From: Batillaria attramentaria
Lineage: Eukaryota > Mollusca > Gastropoda > Batillariidae
Length of the DNA: 64,000 bases
Reading direction: 5' to 3'
Assembly: GCA_018292915.2 (NCBI GenBank)
Contig: JACVVK020000344.1
Coordinates: 585,001-649,000 of the forward strand
Shown here: positions 22,891 to 33,984 of the stretch, piece after piece
Numbering within the stretch: position 1 is the first letter of the stretch
Layout: every line of letters begins with the position of its first letter
Translations under genes and position numbers: made by a program
Notes under the pieces: model-generated
The model's database searches: none
What the model saw: the letters and a program-made list of their open reading frames with translations, nothing else
Told to the model about the DNA's origin: nothing

Positions 22891-22974
22891 AGGGTATAGT
22901 CGGGTTATGGAGTTATGGAGCTGTTGACAATGCAATTCCCGAATCTTCAGCCTTCTTGAAAATCATCAGTTCTC

Positions 22975-23189
22975 GACTTTTTCCCTTTAGGCCATGTGGA
23001 TTGCTGAAAGCACCCCCAAAGTCGCACCCGTGAAGTGGGTGAAACTCGGCTGTGTGGCAACAGCCTCCCCATTGGGTCCATAGCACACCCGCTCTGGGTA
23101 GGAGCCGACCTAGGTAGGAAAAATCCCGCTTGCCTCGGTTGGGACTCGAACCCGGGTCTCCCGGTCCATGGTCCGAAGTGCGGGGGCCG
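22975..23189 (-). mobile_element. tRNA-headed SINE, third type
   Basis: The minus strand reads GCACTTCGGACCATGGACCG, then GACCCGGGTTCGAGTCCCAA (good B box), followed by a body containing CCTACCTAGGTCGGCTCC. This is a tRNA-derived head followed by unrelated sequence. Single copy here. A (TTTA)n tract borders it at 23191-23235. Confidence 0.45.
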
Positions 23190-23868
23190 GTTATTTATTT
23201 ATTTATTTATTTATTTATTTTATTTTATTTTATTGGTGGGGGAGTGGTGGTGGGGGGGGGGAGGTGGAGGAGGGGATAGGGAATGAACAGGGGAGGGTGA
23301 GGGGGGCGTGGCCAAGTTAGTGCATTCACGAGCAAACGTCCTCTACAGAGCAGATAAAACTTTTGCGAGCCCTTTACTGAATATCTGTACAGCTGCAGGT
23401 AGAGAGAAGATGTCAGTCATCACGAAATCAACCCGCAGGCGGTGAACTAGCGTAAGAAGTGTTACAAGTAATTGGAGCCTGGCAACATTACGGCTGAGAA
23501 CAGAAAAAGAAAGAACGAGAAAAAGAAAAGAAAGAGAATCATCCGAACAGCACTGGGATTCACCGTTACCAAAGAGATAAAAAGTCAGCTGTATGTCAGC
23601 GTTCGACAGGAACTACGCCTGCACGTTAAGAAACCGGCAATAGACGATGTCTCGGAAAACGCGATGCAGCTGCAGCACGACAAACTGAGTTACTCCCATG
23701 GCGGACTCACTCCGGAGTAAAAATCTTAATAAAGTAGTTTCTTGGTAAAGAAATTCTTACTTCCTTAAAGGAAAAAAAAGTACTCCCAACAGACTAAATC
23801 CAACGACACATTTACTCCTCCGCTAAAAAAAAACAAAAACAAAAAAAACCACCTCAAAAAACGCCACC

Positions 23869-23899
<31 letters not shown>

Positions 23900-24300
23900 C
23901 CCCCCCCCCCCACACACACACACACCCTAAAAAAGAATACTCGTAAGCTGGGGAGTATTGTTTTTTCTTAAAGGGAGTAAGCATTTCTTTACGAGATTTT
24001 TTTACTGCGGTGGAAGTCCGTCATGGCAATATGTTTCTCGTGTTACACCGCACCGAAAAGCCTGGACAAATAATTTCACACTTAACTGGTTAACGAAAGC
24101 CGGTTTCAATGCAACCTGACTCTTTAAGGCATTGACAGAACAGAACAGAAGTATGTATAGATGTATACAGGCCAACGGCGAACCCGAAAACAATTCACGC
24201 AGCACGCAGACTACCTCAGGTCTGAGGCAGATTTCTGGGCTTAACCGCTGACCGGTATAGTCAAGCAGGAGTCACAAGTGGCCTATGGACACGTAGCCTT
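23190..24300. other. No gene seen; simple repeats
   Basis: (ATTT)n at 23192-23235, G-rich 23238-23275, A-rich and (CCA)/(CAA) runs at 23826-23925. The rest is unique-looking. Confidence 0.45.
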
Positions 24301-24400
24301 TTGCTTTTTTTTGGGGGGGGGGGGGGAGGGTGTTTGTTTTTCGTTTCAATTCAAATTCAAATTCAAAAATACTTTATTGTCCATTAAATAACAGATATAA
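24300..24400 (-). mobile_element. Retroelement 3' tail
   Basis: On the minus strand the sequence ends GGACAATAAAGTATTTTTG followed by AATTTG repeats. An AATAAA signal running into a short tandem tail is typical of LINE or SINE 3' ends. The body upstream is not identifiable. Confidence 0.35.
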
Positions 24401-25199
24401 AGTGGAAAATCGTCTTTAGACTCACGTCGTCCAGCGAAGCCAGGAAGTCCCTCTCTGTCAACGCAGGCGTCGACGTAAACACAAAAAAATGTTTGCTTTA
24501 TTCACCGTCAGTACATCACAGAAGACTGCAAAAACTGCATTTGCCATAGCAGGTCGAAATAAATAAGAATGAACAATTAAGATACACATAAATACAGCAG
24601 AGAGCTGTGAGTCCTGTGTCGCCTGACAGAGTCTCGCTCCTTTCATTTGTTTGTTTGTTGTTGTTGCTGCTGCGGTGACGGCCGTGGAGTACGTCACCCG
24701 CTGGTCCACCCACTGAACCACTACATTCCTAAGTTCACATTAACTCGGTTCAGTTCAAGGTGTCTTCTATACACTGAGAAAAGCCTACATGTTCTCCGCC
24801 CTATCTTCCCCAACGTCGTCTTCGAGACTGTTCAAACTTACGTCACCTGCAAGTCAAGCGTCTTCACCGACGTATAACCCCCTCGTCGTATTGCCCACTA
24901 CCCGCCGTGCTGCAGAAAAGGCATAAGCGGGAGGAACATACTACAAGCAACACGGCGACTAAATACAGTGTATGGAGGAAGAGGAGGCGATGAGAGCTGG
25001 AGGTGTGAGGGTCTGTTGTATTCTTTCACCTTTTGAGCCAGCGATCCGGAGACGCACCTGAATGCGAGTTTATCTTCTCCGAACAAATATTTTCCGCACA
25101 GTCGATCTGCTCACTGCTGGAGAGAGAGAGGGGCGACAACCAGTGAAAGATCAGAGAGTAAAAGGGGAGTAGCTACAGTGATACCTGTGCGCAGGAGCG
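24400..25199. other. No gene recognised
   Basis: Unique-looking sequence; frames of 62-87 codons have no recognisable content. Confidence 0.4.
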
Positions 25200-25376
25200 G
25201 GTTGGGTGGGGGTGGGTGTTTTGGAGTTTAACGTACTTTTCCACCACATACGGGTGATATCAAAGACGGGGCAACGAGAAAAAGGCCAGCACAAATATTT
25301 GGCCCCAGCCGGGATTGGAAATCACGACCAGAGCATTGAGAGTCCAGCGCTCTACCATTCGGCCATCCCGGCTCCC
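25200..25376 (-). mobile_element. SINE-A, full length
   Basis: Reverse copy with GAGTTTAACGTACTTTTCC tail, GATATCAAAGACGGGGCAAC middle and GGCTCCCC end. The B box is altered (GGGATTGGAAATCACGACC). Confidence 0.9.
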
Positions 25377-25454
25377 CGTGTACAGAGGCAGAAAATATAA
25401 ACTAGATCTTGCTGACTGAGTGACAGTTAGTTTTACACAAAATGCATGGGAGAG

Positions 25455-25643
25455 GGTGGGTGAGTGGGGGTGGGCTGGGTGTTTTGGAGTTTAACGTACT
25501 TTTCCACCACATACGGGTGATATCAAAGACGGGGCAACAATGAAAAAGCCAGCACAGATATTTGGCCCCAGCCGGGATCGAACTCACGACCCGAGCATTG
25601 GAAGTCCAACGCTCTACCACTGATTCGGCCACCCCGGCTCCCC
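25455..25643 (-). mobile_element. SINE-A with 12-bp TSD
   Basis: Full reverse copy bounded by TGCATGGGAGAG at 25443-25454 and 25644-25655. It shares the unusual GTACTTTTCC variant with the copy 80 bp upstream, so the two belong to one subfamily. Confidence 0.92.
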
Positions 25644-25904
25644 TGCATGGGAGAGACTGGGATTTCAATGGTATTCTGTCAGCTCCAGCAAGCGAAAAAA
25701 CCTGCAGACACAACTTTGTCGCCGTCATCTGAAAAAGGGCATTTGCAAACGCCTAGACAGATCCACAGCGCTTTCGGCCCTCCCCCCCCCCCAGTTGCTG
25801 GTAGTAATGTAGGCCAAATGTAATGTCATTTAATGTAACGTAACGTACCTTCGTCTGGGAAAAGGGCCTTTAGAAGATCCTAGATAGATCAATAGTGTGT
25901 TTGG

Positions 25905-26076
25905 GTGGGTGAGTGGGTGTTTGGGGGTTTAACGTCCTTTTCCACCACATAGGGTGATATCAAAGACAGGGCAACGATGAAAAAGCCAGCACAAATATTT
26001 GGCCCCAGCCGGGATCAAACTCACGACCCGAGCATTAGAAGTCCAACGCTCTACCATTCGACCACCCCGGCTCCCC
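25905..26076 (-). mobile_element. SINE-A with 11-bp TSD
   Basis: Full reverse copy between AGTGTGTTTGG at 25894-25904 and 26077-26087. The B box has lost one base (GGGATCAAACTCACGACC). Confidence 0.92.
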
Positions 26077-26304
26077 AGTGTGTTTGGACGTTTTTCTACA
26101 TGACAAAAGTGATGTAATGTAATGTAATACATGTATAATAATGTAATAATATAATGTAATGTGCGGAAAAAGGGCCTAGATCGATCCCAGCTCATGCTTC
26201 ACTGAGCCCCAACAATCTCCTCACCCTGGAGAGATCGCGTGCTGTGTCTAGACAGTGCTGTGTAACAGAGGGCGCGTGATTCTTCGGGCTAAACTCTAGA
26301 CTGG

Positions 26305-26582
26305 AATAATAATAATAATAATTGTATAGGCGCTTTACCCAATTTCATGAATAATAATAATAATAATAATAATTGTATAGGCGCTTTACCCAATTTCATG
26401 AATCGGCTCAAAGCACCGCGAACTGAACCCAACACGCACGCTCACGTGAATCACACGCATTCTCTCACACACTGGACATAAACACATTACAATCACGTGG
26501 TGCGAAGGGTCAGCTCAGCTATTGAAATATCGGAATTTAGAATTGCATTTATTTTTCAAATTTGGTGGGCTGAACATTTCCA
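26305..26582 (-). mobile_element. Family F retroelement with (ATT)n tail, duplicated tail
   Basis: On the minus strand the body contains AGCTGAGCTGACCCTTCGCA and GTGATTCACGTGAGCGTGCG. The 3' end reads TTGGGTAAAGCGCCTATACA followed by (ATT)n. The tail block (26308-26402) is present twice in tandem. Other copies are at 35.2, 43.4, 51.5 and (partial, opposite strand) 56.8 kb. Confidence 0.7.
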
Positions 26583-26596
26583 AAGCAGAGGGGGAG

Positions 26597-26742
26597 GAAG
26601 CCGGAATACACGGACGATCGGCCCGAATGAACGGTGCCACATACGAGAAGGAAAAATTCTTTGCCCCGAGTGGGACTCGAACCCCCTGACCTCTCGCAGT
26701 GGTGACAAGTCTCTTAACCACTAGACCACCGACCGCCCCGGT
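26597..26742 (-). mobile_element. tRNA-headed SINE, fourth type
   Basis: The minus strand starts with a good tRNA-like head: GGTGGTCTAGTGGTTAAGAG (A box), then GGGGGTTCGAGTCCCACTC (B box). A body follows with TATGTGGCACCGTTCATTCG. It abuts the 5' end of the family F copy. Confidence 0.55.
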
Positions 26743-26781
26743 CATCATCCTAGTGTGTTGGGGCCTTTTTCCAGATGGCGA

Positions 26782-26953
26782 GGGGAACCGGGGCGGCCGA
26801 ATGGCAGAGCGCTGGACTTCAAATGCTCGGGTCGTGAGTTCGATACCGGCTGGGGCCAAATATTGTGCTAGCTTTTTCATCGTTGCCCCGTCTTTGATAT
26901 CACCCGTATGTGGTGGAAAAGGACGTTAAACCCCTAAACACCCCCCCACCCAC
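26782..26953 (+). mobile_element. SINE-A with 12-bp TSD
   Basis: Full plus-strand copy between TCCAGATGGCGA at 26770-26781 and 26954-26965. Confidence 0.93.
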
Positions 26954-27382
26954 TCCAGATGGCGATAGTAATGTAATGTAATGTAATAATTATAATGTAA
27001 CATGTGTCATGTCTGTATGTCCGCACCGATCGAGCCACTGTGACAAATAGTTGGAGCGACTGGTCATCCGTGTGTTAATGCTTTTATTCTGCGCGCAGGT
27101 GGCTATGTTGTTAATGCTGTCATCTTCTTTATTCCCAATCCCTCATAACGGGTTGGAACTGATACATTTTCGACTGACTTCCAGTTGGTTTGGACGAAGC
27201 AGCGCCAAAACGTCTCTGGCCTAAGCTGTGCTGTCCGTGACAGCAAAATTTAATTTCACAAGACATGCTACTTAGAACGTGTACAACTAACGGGACGCTA
27301 CTCCGTTCACTCAGGGGTAAAGAGCTGTCTCCCCCTTTTTACCTGTATACATGCGAGTTTGTTTGCCTTAATTTTTTTGTTG

Positions 27383-27386
<4 letters not shown>

Positions 27387-27454
<68 letters not shown>

Positions 27455-27470
27455 TGTGTGTGTGTGTGTT
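27387..27470. repeat. (GT)n microsatellite
   Basis: About 84 bp of GT with one GA interruption. Confidence 0.95.
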
Positions 27471-28006
27471 TTAATACATTATGAAACAAATTATCCAATT
27501 GTTTGTTGGTTGCTGTTGTTGTTTGTCTCTCTGTTTCTTATTAATTTGGATTTTTGCTTTTGTTGATGTTCTTGTTGTTGTTATTTTGGGATTTTGTTGT
27601 TCTTCGACCGTTGTTATTTTTAGTGTTTAGTACTGTTTACACATCGGCAGAAATATTTCAGAAAGAAACTAAAATCCGAGGCCGCTCTAACAGGTTCTTT
27701 TGTCAGCCAGCGAAAGGAGGGGAAAAAACTCACAGTTTCACAAACAACACTGGAGATTATTAAGCGGACAAAAAGTGCGAGCAGTCAAGCACAAAGCAGG
27801 GGCGATAATTCAGTCATCGGAGAATTGTCTGCGGAACTCATCACATCGCCGCAGCCCTACGCCAAGGGAGAGAACTGCGTGATATAATGGGGACAGGTGG
27901 AACTCTCTAGGAAAACCTCTGGGGACATGAAGCAAAACCTCTGGAACTGATGGGTCTGCGCAGTCCTGTGGACATTGTTCAACACATTTTAACAATTTCA
28001 ATATTA

Positions 28007-28010
<4 letters not shown>
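27471..28010. other. No gene recognised
   Basis: TTG-rich to 27620, then unique-looking sequence between two GT microsatellites. Confidence 0.4.
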
Positions 28011-28089
<79 letters not shown>

Positions 28090-28102
28090 TGTGTGTGTGT
28101 GC
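28011..28102. repeat. (GT)n microsatellite
   Basis: About 90 bp of GT with one GG interruption. Confidence 0.95.
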
Positions 28103-28165
28103 CGGTGTGCAGATTTGCTGCGATACATCATTCAAAATTAACCTATAACCACCTAATCTTATTTT

Positions 28166-28343
28166 GGGGAGCCGGGGTGGCCGAATGGTAGAGCGCTGGA
28201 CTTCTAATGCTCGGGTAGTGAGTTCGTATCCCGGCTGGAGCCAAATATTTGTGCTGGCTTTTCCGTCGTTGCCCCGTCTTTGATATCACACGTATGTGGT
28301 GGAAAAGGACGTTAAACTCCCAAACACCCACCCACACACTCAC
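28166..28343 (+). mobile_element. SINE-A with 14-bp TSD
   Basis: Full plus-strand copy between CCTAATCTTATTTT at 28152-28165 and 28344-28357. This is the longest clear duplication among the SINE-A copies here. Confidence 0.95.
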
Positions 28344-28616
28344 CCTAATCTTATTTTAGCTGTGGAGTATGTTATGGGTGCGTTGTACTTTACTGCCCGT
28401 TCTCCGCAGTTTCTCATTTGCAGATAATCAAGATGAATAACCGAATTGCATTAAAATTCATTTAACTGGAAGAGATGTGCATACATAAAAGGCTCGCCAG
28501 TGAACTCTCTAGAGGGATTTCTGTTTTGGTCACGCAAAGAAAAAAAGTTATCTGAGCTAATGACTGGGGTTTTTTTGTAATGAAAGTAAAGAATTCACTT
28601 TTTCTTGGAACTAACT

Positions 28617-28791
28617 GGGGAGCCGGGGTGGTCGAATGGTAGAGCGTTGGACTTCTAATGCTCGGGTCGTGAGTTCGATCCCGGCTGGCGTCAAATATTT
28701 GTGCTGGCTTTTTCATCGTTGCCCCGTCTTTGATATCACCCTATGTGGTGGAAAAGGACGTTAAACCCCCAAACACCCACCCACCCTCTTT
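28617..28791 (+). mobile_element. SINE-A with 9-bp TSD
   Basis: Full plus-strand copy between GAACTAACT at 28608-28616 and 28792-28800. It has a one-base loss in the B box (GAGTTCGATCCC). Confidence 0.9.
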
Positions 28792-28963
28792 GAACTAACT
28801 CAGTTTAAAAGGGAGAAATCAGTCTCAATAATTGTTGGAATTATTAGTCTGTGAAATTTGAAATAAAGCACAACAAAACTGTTAAGACTGCGTGAAATTT
28901 CAAATTTCTGCCGTTGAATATTTAAAAGGATGCACCCCCCCCCCTCTCTCTCTCTCTCTTTCA

Positions 28964-28964
<1 letters not shown>

Positions 28965-29007
<43 letters not shown>

Positions 29008-29716
29008 ACTGCGCCTGGGCATTGTCTAGTTTGGGTTTGTTTTTCAGTCCTCCCGACTTCCCTCACTCGGAGTGGAACAAACTGAACGCACCGGCATAAA
29101 TAACAGTGTAGGATTTTTGATCTCGTTCGTAAATTTCTTTTGCCTGAACTTTCCCTCACATTCAGCCGGCCCTGATCCTCTGAAAAGCACGTGTCACGCG
29201 CCATTGAATCTAACTTTCATTTTCTCGGCACATAGGAGGCGGCCATGATGACTGCGCGCGCAGCCAGACGATACTCCCAGGGCGCACCGCGTCTAGCCGG
29301 GTACTCTGCAGGAAGTTAGGCCGCGACGTGAAATAGTTCGTGAAAATGCTCTCGTGTCTCTCTCCTGGACGTAAGATTTTCAAATCAAGTGGCAATTATA
29401 ACATCGTTCTCTCGGTGTATTCGAGATGGCTTGAAAGGGGCGGCGTTTGCTCGAAGACTCAGACTTTTGTTACGGTTCTACTGTTGATATGGTTTCCTTG
29501 TTTTTCTTGTGGAGGGTTTTATCAAACTCGCAATACGCATGACAAGCACAGAACGTCGTGTTGAACAGTGTTCATCGTATGTGCTGACTCTGTGGATCAG
29601 AATCAGTCACAATATAGCGTCTGAAATCATTGTGGTGACTCTATGTAGCAAGTCAAGTTTGGTAAAAGCCTTGAAAAATTGAAAAACTGTAAAACTAACA
29701 CTTCTGTGCGGGGGCG

Positions 29717-29720
<4 letters not shown>
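28965..29720. other. (CA)n then gene-free sequence
   Basis: A 40-bp CA tract (28967-29005) is followed by about 700 bp of unique-looking sequence. A CpG-rich patch (about 29235-29330) is the only notable composition change. Confidence 0.4.

Positions 29721-29793
<73 letters not shown>
29711..29793. repeat. (CG)n/(CA)n microsatellite
   Basis: A short CG alternation runs into about 68 bp of CA. Confidence 0.95.
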
Positions 29794-29795
<2 letters not shown>

Positions 29796-30414
29796 TCGAA
29801 ACTGTCACGTGGCTTTGATTATCACAAGCAAAAGAATGAACGACTCATATGTAATTCTCTCATCATCAAACGCTTTAAATTTCTCGTCTACAACGTGTAT
29901 TACGCAGTACTTTTCTTGCGATACATTTGACGAAAACTACCACCCACTCAACCTCAAACAAGCACTTTCAAAATGTTGAGATCTAAAAGACGTTTTCCCC
30001 CCCTTCCACAGTGATGCCGTTTAAAATGGATTAGCTAGATCTCCGACTGGTTGAGAGCAATCGCAGCCGGCCATTGTACCGTTTTCGTCATTCGGAAACG
30101 CTCCATTAGACAAGGTCGTTTAGGATCTGAGGCGCGCTTAGCCTCATGGGAAATGACAGGGCGCCTCCAGATTAGCTCTGTTGGAAGTACATACTGTAGC
30201 TATGGCTTTACCAGGTGGGTTTCTCATCGGCCAGTCCGGCGCTTGGCAGTTCGAATATGTTGGAATATAATACATTTTCTGGTTTATAGAATACTGACCT
30301 TCTATTGTTAGGTTTATCTTCTACGTGTTTTGCGTGTCTTTTTGTTTTGTTTGTTTGTTTGTTTGTTTGTTTTTAGGGTTTCCTCCCCCAGCAAAATTGT
30401 AAAAAAAATATAGG

Positions 30415-30490
30415 ATAGGTATTGGGTAGCGCTGCACCGCGGGGGAGGCAGCCCGAATTTCCCGAAAGGGATAATGAAGTTGTAAAAAAA
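30415..30490 (+). mobile_element. Family G retroelement 3' end
   Basis: Contains AGCGCTGCACCGCGGGGGAG, then GAATTTCCCGAAAGGGATAA. Reverse-strand relatives at 50.95 and 56.02 kb carry GGGAAATTCAGGTTGCTTCC. A stretch beside an AATAAAGT-like end is a common 3' terminus of LINE elements. Clade not assigned. Confidence 0.4.
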
Positions 30491-30556
30491 AACAAAAAAA
30501 AAAACGTGGGATACTAGCGCGCGGTAAGAAATGTGTTAAACAGACTAGCGTAAAGA

Positions 30557-30749
30557 GGGGTGGGTGGGAGGGAGGGTGGGAGGGTGTTTGGGGGTTTAAT
30601 GTCCTTTTCCACCACATACGGGTGATATCAAAGACGGGCCAACGATGAAAAAGCCAGCACAAATATTTGGCCCCAGCCGGCCGGGATACGAACTCACAAC
30701 CCGAGCATTAGAAGTCCAACGCTCTACCATTCGGCCACCCCGGCTCCCC
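30557..30749 (-). mobile_element. SINE-A, full length
   Basis: GGGTGGGAGGGTGTTTGG tail, middle GATATCAAAGACGGGCCAAC, a 4-bp duplication at CCGGCCGGGATACGAAC, and ACCCCGGCTCCCC end. Confidence 0.88.
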
Positions 30750-30772
30750 TACCTTAAAGGATTGCGTTAGAA

Positions 30773-30916
30773 GTGAGATTTAGTAGGATTTCGTACGGAG
30801 GACTTCATTGAGCAGCGTAACCCATTTGCATGTAAATTAGGCACGTTACGGTGCCTCTGCCGTGTGGGTTACGCTGCTCAGCGAAGTCCTCCTTACGAAG
30901 TCCTACTAAATCTGTC
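30773..30916. mobile_element. Long-TIR MITE, short copy
   Basis: Left arm GTGAGATTTAGTAGGATTTC, then GGAGGACTTCATTGAGCAGC and GTAACCCA. The right arm mirrors it (TGGGTTACGCTGCTCAGCGA, then AGTCCTCCTTACGAAGTCCT and ACTAAATCT). Arms of about 52 bp leave a loop of under 45 bp. The last few bases of the right end have diverged, so the flanking TA is visible only on the right. Confidence 0.75.
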
Positions 30917-31299
30917 TAGTGTCTTTCACAGTTCTCTTGGTTATAACAAAACTCGTAAGAGGAAAAACATTGCTAGTGTTTAACTAGTTCATAAAACCGC
31001 AATGATTACGCGTGGTCATTCTGATCTTTGTTACTACTAGTGTAGGAGGAATGATTTCGGAGAGGTGGCTGGTTGGAAGTGGGTCCGACCGCCACATAAG
31101 AGTGGCATTAAAGACGGGTGAGGAGCCGGGATTTGGTTGCGTGTTTGGTTGTTCAGGGGTTTCCGACATGTAAAGCTGTAGAAGTGGTGGTGATGGTTTC
31201 GTGTGTTGGTGTTGCTGTTGTTGGTTGTTTTTTTTTTATCTCTAGTTATCTAGTACACGTATCTATAGTCTAGTTATTTCTGCAACACCGCCAAGAAAG

Positions 31300-31503
31300 C
31301 AAAGCCCTGACATGGAACCCGCAGGGGAAAAGGAAGAGAGGCCGGCCTCGCAACAGCTGGAGGCGGGACACTGAGGCAGAGCTATGTAAGCAGGGGACCA
31401 ACTGGACTGGAGTGGCAATGCTAGCCCAGAACAGAGTGCGATGGCGAAGGGTTGTCGATGGCCTATGCTCCACGTGGAGCCAAGGGCCTAAGTAAAGTAA
31501 GTA
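31300..31503 (+). mobile_element. LINE 3' fragment with 10-bp TSD
   Basis: Flanked by GCCAAGAAAG at 31290-31299 and 31504-31513. The insert carries the last 64 or so codons of a LINE ORF2: frame KALTWNPQGKRKRGRPRNSW, then an RR-D-E-E pattern, WTGVAMLAQNRVRWR, and DGLCSTWSQGPK before TAA at 31493. This WNPQGKRKRGRP...W-R-x-VDGLC signature is a common C-terminus of animal non-LTR retrotransposons. The frame is open to the stop, so the insertion is not very old. Confidence 0.8.
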
Positions 31504-31599
31504 GCCAAGAAAGAAGAACTATAATCAACAATGATTGAGAAGCCAAGCCACTGACACAAACGGATGAAAAAGATGCACGACGATGGATACGCATCAGTT

Positions 31600-31739
31600 T
31601 CTGCCGTTTCCATTTATTTATTTATTTATTTATGTATTTATTTTAGTGGGTTTAACAGGTTTTCCTTCTCTTTCCCATGCCACTGACACAGACGAATGAA
31701 AAAGGTGCTTGTAGATGGATATGCATTTCTGGCTTTTCC

Positions 31740-31776
<37 letters not shown>

Positions 31777-31880
31777 TGTATTTGGGGTTGGTTTTCTTTT
31801 GCTTTTTAATGGTTTTAGCAGATTTTCCTTTTCCTTTTCCATACCACTGCAATGAAAAAAGAAGGTGTTTTATGTATTTC
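31600..31880. repeat. Direct repeat with (ATTT)n tracts
   Basis: Sequence beginning CCACTGACACA(A/G)ACG(G)ATGAAAAAG is repeated at about 31551 and 31679. Each repeat is followed by GATGGATA(C/T)GCAT and then (ATTT)n (31612-31640; 31741-31778), and a third weaker version starts near 31841. It appears to be a local tandem duplication of about 130 bp. Confidence 0.65.
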
Positions 31881-32588
31881 TTTATTTATTTCGTGGACGA
31901 TTGCCTCCCAGAGTTGTCTCCATGTGCAGAGGGATTCCATTTGTTCTCCAAGTCTAACAGACACTTGAAGTGCCTCACTAAGAAGCCGGAATCTTGAATC
32001 GTGGTAGAGGCAGTGGCAGTGGTCGTAGTAGCTGTGGTGGTGGTGAAGATGTTAACGACTGTTATCCGTGGTGCTGGTGGTGGTGGCGGAGCCGCTGGGA
32101 GGTGGGAGAGGGGAAAGGGAAGGGGAGGGGGGGGGGAGGGTGCTTGACTGACTGACGGTTCCCGCAAGCGGACAAATCTGGAGACGGAATCAAAAGGGAA
32201 GGAAACAGAAACTGGGGAGTATCCGGGGAGAGCTGAGAAAGCCGTCTGAAACAAATTTAATGCTTGAAATTTATCCTCCCGTATCGGGGCAGCCATCTTT
32301 GCCTGCACGCGCCTTCCCCCATCACAAGAACGGTAACCCCGTACCGTCTCTACTTTCTACACGCGCAGCTCAAATCAAATCCCGAAGAGACGGAGGGGGG
32401 GGGGGGGGAGGCGGAACTGAGAGAGAGAGAGAGAGAGTGCTAATGCCAATGCCAATGACAATAAGCCTATATTTTTTTTAACGGTAAAGCTATTGTCACA
32501 ATAACCATTCAAGTTTAGTATTTGCCAGTGCTATTCTAGGTAATAAAAATATCAGACGAACAAACAAACGAATTTAAGTGAAAGTGAC

Positions 32589-32592
<4 letters not shown>
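31880..32592. other. No gene seen
   Basis: Pyrimidine- and purine-biased sequence with G homopolymer at 32126-32139 and 32396-32409. No recognisable coding content. Confidence 0.4.
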
Positions 32593-32647
<55 letters not shown>

Positions 32648-32676
32648 TGATGATGATGATGATGATGATGATGAAA
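32593..32676. repeat. (GA)n followed by (TGA)n
   Basis: About 52 bp of GA, then about 27 bp of TGA. Confidence 0.95.
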
Positions 32677-32837
32677 CCACATTTATCAGGATAATACTTG
32701 TAGGCATTGCTGCCTATCTTTCAAGTAGTCCTCACAACATTCTACAATAAAAGGACAACTGAAACCAAAAACATCATAATTATGCAAACAAAAAATAAAA
32801 TCACTGAAATAAGAGCCTAGGCCACAGAGTCGAAGAG

Positions 32838-32850
32838 AGGGGGGGGGGGG

Positions 32851-32898
<48 letters not shown>
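32838..32898. repeat. G homopolymer and (GA)n
   Basis: About 16 G residues run directly into about 44 bp of GA. Confidence 0.95.
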
Positions 32899-32901
<3 letters not shown>

Positions 32902-33196
32902 AGACACGGCTAAGATAGAGAGGAAAAGAAAAGAGAGATATCTTCTAACCCCAATCTCCCGAGACGTTTTTTTTTTTTTTTTTTTTTTGGTCTCGGGCGT
33001 CGAAATGTGCCGGACCTATCAGCGATGCGTATCGCCAATAATTCCGTTCCCAAATTTTATCTACCCAACATCGGAACGAGGCTAATAAATCACAAAGTTG
33101 GGGTGTTTTTTTTTCAGTCGCGGGCTGATAAGAAAAAAAAAAAATAGGGAGTTGCGAACTGCATGCGTGGAATCAAAGAATCCGCGGAGCGCGCTA

Positions 33197-33500
33197 TCAC
33201 GGGGGTGAAGTCAAAATGGACCCAGTGTTTGCGGTGCTACTCCGCTTCAAAAGCAGCACTACCAGGACACAGTGTTTCCGATAGAGACGAGACAGTTCCA
33301 CTGGTCCACGGAACCTTTTCGAGCAGTTACATTGCACCAAGGAACTGTTTCCATTGACTGTATAACTGCATCTGTTTGTGTAACACAGGTCCATCACAGT
33401 CAAGGATACACTGATCAAATCAGAGGCTCCCCAGTCTGCCTGGACTGAATCGTGTTCAGCTGGACTGTTCGCCTGTTCCCTTAGGATAGCTGTCTTGTTT
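33197..33500 (+). mobile_element. Family D left end joined to family H sequence
   Basis: GGGTGAAGTCAAAATGGACC, GGTGCTACTCCGCTTCAAAA (family D left terminus) is followed at about 33390 by GTCCATCACAGTCAAGGATA and GTGTTCAGCTGGACTGTTC, which match the family H block at 9.1 kb. This is either a composite element or successive insertions. Confidence 0.5.
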
Positions 33501-33639
33501 TGGCACTCAAGACTTCCATCTTCCTGTCAGTGGCTTCCTTTCGGCTTTCACCACTGTCATTCATGCGAGTATCTTTCGATGACTGCTCTGGAAGCCCGTC
33601 ACACCTAGTAGTGTTGAGTTCCTCTGTTGCTGTTTCCGT

Positions 33640-33960
33640 AACATGGATGTTTTTTTTTCCGGAACAGGATTGTTAGCCATGTGTCCAACCCCCATACCTG
33701 GAGGACCAGTGGACCGCACTTCGTCAGGTCTCTACCCTTTGACCTGTCCGGCTTGGGTGGCCCTAACAGGACACCGAATCTCCCGCCGGCATAGCTCTAG
33801 GGGTCACTGAGACACGCAAGCCCACCGACCTCGGCAAGGTGGCGATCCTTCTGGGGAGGATAGCTGTCTCTTTTACCCCATAACCTGCCCTTTAGGGGCC
33901 GTCTCCGATCATTCGTGTGGCATGGACGTTAAACTCTAGCTTAATTAACTCCTAAGAGCC
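33640..33960 (+). mobile_element. Family H retroelement 3' region
   Basis: Carries TTGGGTGGCCCTAACAGGAC, CCCGCCGGCATAGCTCTAGG, GGTCACTGAGACACGCAAGC, then GAGGATAGCTGTCTC, GGGCCGTCTCCGATCATTCG and GGACGTTAAACTC. The final part is shared with the elements at 9.3 and 47.1 kb. The conserved block resembles a LINE 3' region by its position and its retroelement-type end. No ORF is intact. Confidence 0.45.
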
Positions 33961-33984
33961 CAAGCCCGACCACCCGCTGACCAC

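Larger units (their letters stand above)
25735..27010. repeat. Region of GTAATG repeats and partial duplications
   Basis: Three blocks (about 25800-25845, 26108-26162, 26964-27000) consist of GTAATGTAATG-type repeats. Each is accompanied by related flanks (AAAGGGCCTTTAGAAGATCC, AAAAAGGGCCTAGATCGATCC, GGGGCCTTTTTCCAGATGGC). This indicates old duplication of a unit that was later invaded by SINEs. Confidence 0.5.

Noticed and set aside
31088..31125. Another SINE-A copy
   Set aside because: Only CCGCCACATAAGAGTGGCAT and AAAGACGGG resemble the element; too short to call.
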